Source of the DNA: Tretioscincus oriximinensis
Lineage: Eukaryota; Chordata; Lepidosauria; Squamata; Gymnophthalmidae
Length of the DNA stretch: 64,000 nt
Assembly (NCBI GenBank): GCA_022410635.1
Contig: JAJVDF010000016.1
Location: 1,172,704-1,236,703, forward strand
Direction of reading: 5' to 3'
Part shown: piece by piece, positions 50,401 to 62,400 of the stretch
Layout of the letters: every line of letters starts with the position of its first letter
Numbering within the stretch: the stretch's first letter is position 1
The notes under the pieces: generated by a model
The model's database searches: none
What the model saw: the letters and a program-made list of their open reading frames with translations, nothing else
What the model was told of the DNA's origin: nothing
Program-made: the position numbers and the translations under genes

Positions 50401-53400
50401 ATCCATTTGAGAATTCAAATCCTATCTTAAGTTCCAAATTATACTTCGGTGGTACCAAAGTTTAATTTGGAACTTACGTTAGGATTTGATTTCCCAAACG
50501 GATTTCAGAGAATCCATTCATGCTTGCCACAGATCTTGTTTCCTGAAGTTAGATTCTCATTTCTGCTCAGATCTGTTTGGATTGGAAGTCCAGTTTGCAT
50601 TGTGGTAGACATTTTTACACCCTTCTGATGGGATCATCATAGCTTGTTATTTGCTGCTTTAATCTCCTTTTTAAAAGACTATCAAAATTAATTGTCTAAA
50701 ATACATTGTCTTGTTTTCCCTGCCATCACTTTACCTTCTTCTTGCTTACAATCCAAACTTGATAACACCAAATACAAAGAACTGAAGTTGCAAGAAGTAG
50801 TCAGTACCCTNCAAGCTTTTATGGAAGGATCCACATTGGGTGAATTTCACACACGACTTCAAATGCTGTTAGAGTTTCATTGTCATGTCCTGCTGATGCC
50901 ACAAGTGGATGGAAATGGTAAGCCCTTNTTTATAGGCAGGATAGGCAGTTTTCAGGATTAAAGGATTGTCTTTTTGTCCACAAACCAGAACCAATATGAA
51001 GCCTAGTGCCAGTAACCAAGAGAACTTACCTGTCAGTTTTGATCATAACTGAGAAATGTTTAAACATCATGTAACGAACACATTTTCCCATAGCCTACTG
51101 TATGTTAAGATTCATTGTAATCTATTAATCATTCAGAATCCTGTAGTGGCTAAATCCTGACATTTTTTAATCATTTATTTATTGATGTGATGGAATGTTA
51201 CTAAATTATACTTCAGAGAAAATTCACAGTGATATTAGAACACAAAACTGCTTAGCCTAAAGGCTCAGCTATATCTAAATTTTAATTCAGATTTACAATG
51301 AGAAATAATTTGCTCGTAGTTTTTATGTCACGGTGTCTTTGAGTTAGATGTGCAATAAGGACACAGTTTGTCAGTTTGCTGATGTGATATATCACTGTGA
51401 AGATGTAATGAATGTGNATTAAAATTTAAGTGTAACTGCTGTTTAAGAAGAACCAGCGCTAAGAATTTGTGTCAGTTGGTAATGCATTATTAGATTTTGA
51501 ATTGTGTTTAGTAAAAACTCAACAGTTGTTGCACTTATGGAATATATTGGTAAAAAATGTGTTAGTATTACGGGTTTATAGTATTAGTATTACGGGTTTA
51601 TTTTAGTTCGGTGTGGTCCAACCTGCGGCCTACAGGCCGCATGTGACTCACCAAGACAATTTAGTGGCCCACGAAGGGGGCAGGCTGTGTGCGTCNGCGT
51701 CAAAGCGGCAAGGCAGCTGCCTTGCCGCTTCGACGCTGACGCTTTCATCCGCCTGCTCACTTCATCCATAGCACAGTTCCTTTGGCCATAACACCAGCAT
51801 GGTGTTACGGTCAGAGCGACCAGGCGGCTNCAAGTGTTGGCATCTTGAGCCAAGANGTTGATGCTTACAGCTCCCTGGGTCCTTCACTCAAGACAAGTGG
51901 GGTGTTGCGCACAAAGCACCCAGGTGGCTGCGAGTATGGATGTCTTGGGCAAGCGGGCAGCAAAGTGGCCAGGTGGCTGTAAGTGTCAGCGTCTTGGGCC
52001 AAGACACCAACGCTTGCAGCTGCCTGGCCTCTTCGCCACCCATTTGCCCAAGATGATGACATTCGATGATGGAATCAGCTTCTGGGAATGGCATCTGGAG
52101 TGACATCACTTCCTGTCCTGCCCCAGAAGTAACATCACTTCCAGGGTGGGACAGGAACTGATGTCACTTCCTGTCCTGGAAGTGATATTACTCAGGCCCT
52201 CACACTCCTGCAATAATGTTTGATTGGCCCTCCGGTAAGAAAAGGTTGGACCACACTGTTTTAGATGTTGATGAACTGCTACATAATGTTTTCTGTCTGA
52301 TTAATATATACTGCTCAAAACAAGGGAACACATAACAGTGTATGTTAATTTTTGAGCAGTATATTTGTGAGTGGATTTCAATGAAATGTGCTCTTATTTT
52401 TAGATGTGCTGTGCAATATATTGTGGAATCTATACAACTACTATAAGCAGTTTTCAGAATCTGTTCAGACCAGACTAAGTGAACTTCGGCATCCAATAGA
52501 AAAAGAATTGAAGGTGAGAATGAAGTATCTTATTGTAAAAGNTACCCTGTTCTCTCTGGTTGCCAGAATTAAATAAAATTTGGACACCTCTTAAATTAGA
52601 AACAAGTAGAAACATTTGATGTCTAATCAATATTTTGGTATATGTTGAACTAAATTCAGACCCTTTTCAAACTGATTTCATGCTCAGTTATTAAACCTAA
52701 ATCTTCTTTGATTGTTTGGATCTTTTGTGAAGAAGAACAGGAGTATAATCCTATAGATTTTCAGATTTCTTAGCAGGATTTTGTGCCATCAACTTTAGTA
52801 TCTTTTTAGATTTTCTTTTGGGTTTTCTTGGTCACATATTGGTTCCATGCCTGTATATGACACTGGGGGAGTATGGTTCCTTAGAAGGTCAGTTTCATCC
52901 TGCTTGTTCTTTTGAAGTCCCTAGGTATCATTCATNGATGAGTCATGAACAGGTGCATATTTTGCTTTCCTCTGTTCGGACTGCCCAGGTGCATCTGGTG
53001 GGCCTCTGTGTGACACAGAATGCTGGACTTGATGGGCTGTGGCCTGATCCAGTATGGCTCTTCTTATGTTCTTATGTTCTTATGATGAGTAGTGTCATCA
53101 ACATGCTTAATCCTTCAGTTCTATCAAGAGGGTTTAAGTGCTTTCCTGTTACCTGGAGATGATAATGGGAGGGAGGTACCTGCACTATGCATGATAGACC
53201 CAGTTGTCAGTGACTGCCAGACATTTTCAGTTTAGTTATTACGATCTACCATATATACTGATAGTCTGTGAATTACTACAGTCCCTTTTATTTTGAGTTA
53301 TCAGTGAAGATTGAGAATTCTTGAATAAAGAAGCTGGAGAGAACCTATAGATGTTCCACCTCCAATATAGTTTGATTAACCTCATATGTTTCCAGGTTTT

Positions 53401-56400
53401 CAATATATGTGAGAGGCTTGTAGTAGCCTCTAAGGTAGTAAATCTTCTCTAAGGCAGTACAGCTTCCAACAATATTCTTGTTTCAGTGTCTGGTAACATA
53501 ACATCTTTTCCTCCAGTTTGGGATGGAACTACTTTTCTCTTTAAAATAATTGTTTTTAGTGGCTATGTTTAATGGCTAGAAACTTTTATGGAATATTTAT
53601 TTAAATAAAAAATGGATTTGTTTCATTTTCCAGGAATTTGTGAAAATCTCCAAGTGGAATGACGTCAGTTTTTGGGCTGTAAAACAGTCTGTGGAGAAGG
53701 CACACAGGTGATTACTTATTTTGACATCAGAGCATTTGTTTGTTTTCCCACTACACGTTTAAATTTTTAAGTTAGTTTGGAAGCAGGGAGTATTGTTTTT
53801 AAGTTGCTAAATCTTGTCTTTGCNAATTTTTAACTAATTAGCAGCTTTAGCTGCCAATACAATATAATCAAAACAAATTAGAGCAACCCATGGAATTTGA
53901 TTAACCCATGAAATGGATATCAAAATTACAATGATTTTTCATTCATGGGATAATTTCCACCCCAGATATATAAACCTGGGAAGTCACTATTTTTCTTCCC
54001 TCAATTACTAAAGATAAATAATTTTAAAAATAGCCTTTCATTAATCCAAATATTTAATTTAGACATTCAAACAATTCTTGGCCATAATATAAAGTCCTGA
54101 ATTGAGCCCTACTGGTTTAAGACATAGCCCTTCCAGTCCAGTATCCTAATTCATACTTCAAAAGAATATTAAAAAGATGTGCAGTTTTTGAAAAATTATT
54201 TGAATGGAGGCGACTTCACAAAGGTGAAATTGGACTCACTGAAGTCTGAAAAGAAATGAGCATCTGCTTNAAAGTAGGCATCTATCTTTTCCATGCATAG
54301 CAGCTTGCATGAATAAATCAAATATACTTTAAAAAGGACAGCTCTTGCTCTCCTTGAAGGCATGGTAGAAGACTCCATACCTGGCTCTGTCTCTCTTTCT
54401 TTTACTACACTTGCACTCAGATTGGATAATCAATAATAACTGGAATCTGGGCTCTGTTACACAGTTTGACACCCATAGAGGTCAAATTCAGAAAAGTAAG
54501 AGAGGAGCAATCCTACAGTCTGCTATTAGTCCCTATCTGAGAACACAGTAGAAGTACGTTTAGAAATTACATTAACATTTTATTTACTTAGGTGGGTTTC
54601 TACCCTAAGATTTTTTTCCAAAGATTTTTGAAAAAGCTGATTTCAGCAGAATTTACTTCCAAAAGGGATCCCGTAAAATTGTAAAAAACGAGAAAGGATG
54701 AATTACAAATTTAAAGACAACTGCAGTTTATTCATCAATCCAGTAAACTGGGTTGCCTCAAAAAGCAAAAGAGTCAGTCTTGGTAATTCTTAAAACATGC
54801 TAATATAGAAAAGATGAAATTTTGGCAAAGGTGAACATGGTTTAGGTTTATGAAACCTCATTATAATGAAATTCGTGGTACAACAAATTTGAAAATCCCG
54901 ACAGAAGATCTTTTGATTACAGTGGATTTTGTTATGACAAAATTTTATTATAACAAACACATCCACCTGAAGCCTTGGAGTTCATTATAACAGGGNTTCA
55001 ACTATATTTAACCTGTAACAACTGAAAGTGCAAATAAGTTTCAAAATTGTATTTGTCTTAAATTCCCATGGATATAATGCTGTATTCCTCTTAATACTGT
55101 TTCCCAGAGTTCATTTTAACTTCAATACTCTGATAAAATGTAAGACAGCACTGGGTACAAATACACCCTCACGCACACATCTGCACACATCTGAGCATTA
55201 TCCTGTGTGTGTCTAATATGCTAGTCGATTGCATAACTCTTTCATTCACCCTTTAAACATATAACAATTGACTGTATTAGCTATGATTTTGTATTACTGT
55301 TCCAGACAGTTTGATTATGGTATAAGACAAAAATATAACACACTAACTTTGTTTTCTTTCTTTTCATGGGGACTAGAACACTTTTTAAGTATATGAAGAA
55401 ATTTCAAGTTGTTCTTAATGAGCCATGCCGGTCTGCCTTAGTGGAGATAGCTAAAGGACAGCAGCCTTTTTCGTTGCAAGAGATATCAGACCCAGATCAA
55501 ACTAAAATTCAGAGCCTGAGCAACATACTGAGGAGGAAATTGATTGTTAGAAGAGATGGTTCTCAGGTATTAAGTTGATTTTTTGTTTAGAAGTTTATTT
55601 GAAGATGCATGAATGTCATATGATACAATGGGCGGGGGCCTTCTACCCCCCCCCCCTTTTCCTTTTTTGAAATGATGGATTTGAGGCATTACTTAANTCT
55701 TTGTAAACCACTTTGAGATTATATTTTGATGAATGGGAAACAACATAAAATTTATAAATGAAAAAAATAAAGAGAAGTTGATGGGTCCCACAGAGTTGTG
55801 ATTTATTTTAATTATTTACATGAATACCTCCATAGATGTGTCTATGCAGTTTTCTTGGAAGAGACTGAGAAATAGAGAGGCTGGGGGCTGAAACGGTAAC
55901 CTTTTCTAGACAGTTTGCTCTATCTCCNATTTATAGCAACTTCAGCAATAGAAACAGTTGCCTAGAAGCCAGCCATTTTGTTGTCATTTTATGNTGAAAT
56001 GGGGCATCCCATTTTGATTGCATCAACTTTTGTCTCTGTTTGGTGCTTTTCAGAAAATGTGATTTGATGCGGGGTGGACTGGTTAGTATCATAATTTGGT
56101 CACAAGAACTCGTGTCGTTTGCTGAAATCAGATATTGCTAAGCAGCTGTCAAAGAGCTTGCTAGCCATTTCTTGTTACATACAACCTTAAGATTCAAGAA
56201 TTAACCATTTATAGTTGCTTAAGTTAACCACATGCACTTTACTATGGATTCTTCTCTTGATTTTCTTTTCACAGGCTAATAGTTTGGAAGAATTCCAGGG
56301 TGACACGTTTCACTCAGAATCTCTTCAGGGCCGTTTGCCTAAACTTACAAAACGATTCAAGAAAATATGCACAACTCTAATGAAGGACGATTCCGTTTTG

Positions 56401-59400
56401 GATCTAGTGGAGGATCTAGACCATTTCACTGGTAAGCACTATGGAAATACCAATTAACACTTCACCTTATTCTGTTCAGAAAGGGGTATGCTGTCCATGT
56501 GCCATTTTGGGTTAGCACAAGCCATAATAGGGTCAAGTGTGAATTAGACCCTTGTGTAAAAAATGGAAAAGAAGAAACANATTTTCTGAATTAATTCAAT
56601 CTGTTTTTCAAGCATTATTGTGGAAGATTATATTTCTTTCTTCTTTTTTTTCAGGTGATATAATTTCATATTGCCACGAACTTCAAAACATGTCTGTGAA
56701 CCCAGCTGCAGATAAAGAAAAACAAAAATCAGAAGTCAAACATTTACTTGTACAGAAACAAAGGGCCCTAACGGAGCTTTTTAAAAAACTTGCAGATATA
56801 GGTAAGTTAAGAGAGAAAAATATTTTTTGGAAGTGACAAAAATGCATAGTAGTAATTTTCTTCCTTAACAGAAAACTGTAGAGTCCTTTGTTTCAGCTTT
56901 TATCACTAAGTTCATAGTAATTTTGGTTCCTGTTATTCAGGGGCGGACTGGCCAGGATGCCTAAGGGCACGTACCCCCCTTTTTGCCGCTAATAAAAGGC
57001 TCCTGTTAGTGCGTGGCCTGGCAGCCCCTGATGTGTGCATTTTTTTAAAAAATCTTTAGTGGCGTGCCAAGCTGAGGAACGTGCCTCTTCTTCTAAGTTG
57101 TCTATTTCAGCATCTTTTTCGTCCCCCTCGTGGGATGTGCAGCCTGCCCTGTGCTGAATGAATTGGTTAGCAACAGGCAGAGAAGAGAGAACAGAGCTGG
57201 TATGCAGCCTTCAGCCCTTTTCTTTTCCTGCCGTTTGCCTTCCAGCCCTTACTGCTTGCTCAGTTGCTCCACTGGTGCCAAATTACTGAGGGCAGCAGAG
57301 AGAATGCACTGCTGCCCTTTCTGCTTTCTGTCTTGCTGCCTGGCCATCATCAGCCACAGGCAGCTGAGCTGATCGAAACTGAACTGCTTCTGCTAGGTAG
57401 AATTTCTCTTAATATAGTAGACAATACAAGAAATACTTTGGAAAAAAAAACTGTTAATGTGAAAATTCAGAACAAGCCAAAAACATTTAGAAATACACTA
57501 TTCCCTTTGCTGTAAATTTGTTTTGCAGTTTTGGCAATAAAAGTTTTAAAAAATCTTAATTGCACTTGTTTCCACTTATACATTTTTGATTTTTTTTTAA
57601 ATTAACAATATCTTTAGACTTCTGGATAGATCAACCAATATTTTTGGATCCAGTCCACCACTGATGCTATTATTCACTAGGGGTGTACACAAACTGTTGC
57701 TAGTAGTTTGGGCTGCCTGTGCACCTTCCCACTTTACTCAATACAGATAAAAATGAAACCGAACAGATGGCAGATCTAAGTCTATTCAAACATTATTCAG
57801 CTGAAATATTCAGGAGCAAAATCTTGGGTGAAAAAGATCTCACAATTGCCTGCACTTTCCATCTTCCTCTTGCAGCTCTTGCCATTTGCTANTTCTACTT
57901 TTATTGCTACTCATGAGGCAAGTAACAGGAAAGTTTTTCTGCTCTTGTGGTGTTTTTCCTCCTAAATGCTTGTGTGAGCTCTAAGTCAAATAACGTAAAA
58001 AAATTATTTTACAATCACATTTCATAAACAGTTTCAAGGATTATTAGCACCTCATATAGTGACATTATTCTATCAAGTTTTGATGGATACGAAAATCCCA
58101 TTAACTTAACCAGAAATAGATTATACTGCAAAATAAGAAAATAGAATCATGCCATCAACATTGCTACCCTGTTTCCCTGAAAACAAAATGCCCCCTGAAA
58201 ATAAGACATAGATGTTTTGCCGAATTGCTAAATATAAGACACCCCCAAAAGTAAGATGTAACAACCGGAAAGTAAGGCGTAGCAAAGTTTTTGTTTGTGA
58301 TGAGCTCCCCCTGGTGGCCGGAAACTGCAATACCATTCTTTTTTTTTGTTCAACAATAAATGTGAATTCTTCATAGAAAAATAAGATGCCCACTGAAAAT
58401 AAGATGTAGCGCATCTTTGGAAGTAAAAATTAGTATAAGACACTGTCTTCTTTTTGGGGAACCATAGTATTCAACTTTGATTCTATCACTAACATTCTCT
58501 GGTTTAAATATTTAGCAACTCAGGACAAAATCAAATAAAAAATAATCTCTGTTACTTACAGTAATTTGTTATTTTCCGAGCGATTTCATACAAGTGTAAC
58601 TGATGATCTAAACTAGTTGGTTTAGTGGAGTTTTACTTTTATTTCAAGTCTCAAAAATAGATTATCATGTTCCACATCTTCTTGATGTCATTTCAGGACT
58701 ATCATATCGCAAAGGCTTAGCGTGGTCTCGTTCAGAAATTTCTCAGGANCTCCTTTTCCTTCATCCATTGGATTTGCACAGTGCATTGGCCTTGGTTAGC
58801 CACACACACAAACTGGACACAGCGTATGTATAGTATGAGTTTAAGTCTTGTCAACAATGAGATTAAAGGTTCTGCTAAGCTAGAGTTTAATTATATTTTG
58901 TGATCAATTTAAGTGTGAAATTTGNCATGAAGTTTTGTTTTGTTGGCTTGTTTTCTTACACCAGAAAAAAATTACCATCCCTCTGCTATGATTATAGTTG
59001 AAATTATACCACAATATTTCTATAGCTCCTAACCTTGAAAACTTTACTTAATGAGAATCGGCTATATGCTAATTGTAGGTTAGAGTAACGATGGTTGAGA
59101 GCTCTATTTACTTATGTTTAGGTTAACAAGCCCTGATGAAAAATGTATTGATTTAATGGGACTATTACTGCACTGAGTTCTCAATGCAAACTAATGTTGA
59201 AATAGACCTGCGTTGAAAGCGGTACAATACAGACTTCTCGGGGTTTCCTTTGGGGCAATGCTAGAATGTCAGCATAATGTCAGCCAAGATGTCTGTATCA
59301 GCGCTTACTCACACTCCAGACAAGTGCTTTGCAGAGACTGAAATGAAGGATAGAGTGTAAGTCTGAACTCACAGATGCCACATCAAAGAAGAAAGCCATC

Positions 59401-62400
59401 AAAATCAAATCACAAATATTCCGACTTATAAAAATAGACCCAAATCTACATTCCACCCTGACCATTTCACTAGAATTTTAGTTTAAAATTCATACAAGCA
59501 AAGCTAAATAGGACTATTAAGTTTGTAAGAATGTTTGGTTGCTTGCTTTTTTGCTACAACGAAATAAAGGTCTTGTACTTTTCCAGATTACTTTCTGAGA
59601 TCTCTTCATCCTGGGATGGGTGCCAAAAATATTTCTATCAGTCTCTTGCACGTCACTGTAGCCTTCTGACAGCATTATTAACACCTTCAAAGGTAAAAAG
59701 TAACTTTATGAAGTAATTGAGAATTCGTTTAACAACTTTTTTCAGAGATTTGAACAAACAGGGAAGGATCGTCCTAAATGTTGCCTTTTAAAAAATTAAA
59801 ATAGCATTTCCCATGAGTGGGAAAAATTAGTATGTTGGGCTGTAATTTGGTTGCAAGAAGCAGCAACAGAAGCTGTATAAGAGGATCAGATAAGTCAGGT
59901 TAGTAAGTTAGTCTGTTACTAAACTTGTTTTCAGATTAGGTTCTTAATAAGCATCTGAACTGTTACTGACTTTGGTATAATTCTGAGAGACGTTTCAGAA
60001 GGAGAGATTAAAATTATTGAGATAATTTAATTTGAACTGCCTTTGTTTCTTCTTGAATGTTCAATATTCTGCCTCCATTATGCTTAAAATTAAAAAATTA
60101 TAATTACATTTGCTATTCTAAATATGTTTTTCATTTACCCAAGCATTATTTGTTACAGTGGAAATTAAAATACTTTGTTTTACATGGCTTTGCTTTTACA
60201 TTCTGACTGGCTTTTGTGGTGCCATTTACTTGTGCTGGTACAGTGGACTTCCCCTTTTCAGTGTCTTGAATTACACTGGTAGACTAGGTCTCCATTCCTT
60301 GCATAATATATTTTTGCAGTTTCTGATGACTTGTGGAAACAAAATCATAGGGTTAGCGAAGAGATGTCTGTAATTGTAAGTAATGCATTATCTCACAAGA
60401 CTTAAATAATAAAGTCTTCAGTGGGATGACATAAGCAAAGTTCCATTTATTTTGCAAATAGCATCAAAGAATAATTTGAAAGAATGAACTTTCCTTTCAC
60501 ACAACAGGAAATAGGTCTAAGCACTGTTGAAAGATGTAAAGGATTCACTTCCCATCTCATGAAAATGCTTTGCAAGCAGCGGAGTTCACTCACTGCCTTA
60601 TCAGAGCAATGGATCATCCTGAGGTATTTTTTTTTTTGTTCTTTGAACATTCTGTTANTTTTGAAAGGATAACATTTACATTAAAAATTACAATAAGCTG
60701 TTTGCAAACCGTGAAATGGAGATTAATAAAAGTTACAGAAACTTTTTCTAAGTAAGTGCTTTGAGACAAAGATTTATATTCCCAGAAAACACTGCATTTA
60801 TTTATTTATACGTATACCCGCCCGATACCTAAAGGTCTCAGGGTGGCATAATGATAATTCATGTTAAAAGGACAATAAATGTAGTGGAAACCTGTAGCTT
60901 TGAAGAAATGCAGTTGAGTTCCATTGTCATTTGATTGTCCCTGATTTGAATGAGGAAGACTACCAGTGCAAGTTGATGGAAGAAAAGAATCTGTACTGAA
61001 AGAACACAGTGCAAACTCCTTTGACACAGTTCCGAATATACAGGTGCCATGTTTGAAACTTCTATTGCANAATTGCCAACCATGCATGGTTGACTTATGC
61101 CATGAATTATGTAGTCAATATGCAATTTTGTGTCATCTGNGTCAAAAAGCCAAAAATGTGTGAATTTTGCACAGGCAGCATCTCAGCTGAGGAACTGTAA
61201 ATTGTGTTCTGATTATGATAACTCTAGAGCCAAGATGGCTGCAGNGTTGATCATCCACACTCCAGATAAGTTCTTTTTTCCAGATTGTAGTGCAGAACTT
61301 ACACAAACAGTGGGCAAGGTGCCAATCTTCCATATACTATTAAGTATTTTTAATAAACGGTGATAGTGAACACACTCGGTCCATTCAATATGGCAATCAT
61401 TCTCAACTTAGGCAAGGATTTTTTACAGACTCCAATGCTGAACATGCTGATGCCACACAGTGTCAATCCCAACTTCTCTTCATCCCGATAAGGAGGATCT
61501 TGCATTTGAATGCTTAGCACACTGATGCTAATTCCTACATCAAAGCATGGATTTCCCCAAGGATTGCAACTCATATCATCCTCCTACATCAAGGCATTGT
61601 TCTTTTACAAATTGCATTCTAGAAATACTTCACTATTATCATAGCATAGATTTCTGACAGGCTACATTGGTAAAATACAATGTTGCCAGTATCACAGATC
61701 TGAAATGTCACTTTCACTCTGCATCAAAGACTCTGATTTCAGCTTCCCCCACATCAAATACTGAGTGCAAAATTATTATATGGACCCCATTGACTGCCAT
61801 GCTATGATCCAGGGTCATTAAGAGTTGGGGGCACAATTGAACTACTGAACCTTAGTTTCCATACAGAAATTCAATGCCGAAATCCAGCAGGGAAAACATT
61901 TTTACTGCAGGCAGAACTAGAAAGGAATACCAATGCTGGGTGATCTTGCTACCAATAAAAAGTGAGAGACTTGCATTCTTACCATATATTTAAAAGACGC
62001 TAACATCAAAGTTTTTCTTACTTGTATTTGTCTAATAGATTTTTCAGAAATTTGTACCGATAGAGCAGAATTTTTGAAAGCGTGAATAGCTTCCCCAGAG
62101 TATATGGTGGAGTAATTTGAAATGTATATTTTAAAATTATCAACAAATCTCTTGGTTTTTTAATCCTCTGTCCAGGAATCTTCTAAGTTGTATACAGGAA
62201 ATTGAAACAAGGTTGGATGCTACTAGTGAATATGAAGTGTCATTTCCTCCTCAAGATGGCATTCAGCAGTGGACCGACAGATTGCAGTTTCTTGTCATGC
62301 AGTGTGTGGTGATTCTAGAGCAGCTGTCTTGGTTTATCGAATGTTGTCCCAAAAGACAATTTTCCAAAACAGAAGAAAAATCTGAAGAAATTGACCTGAG

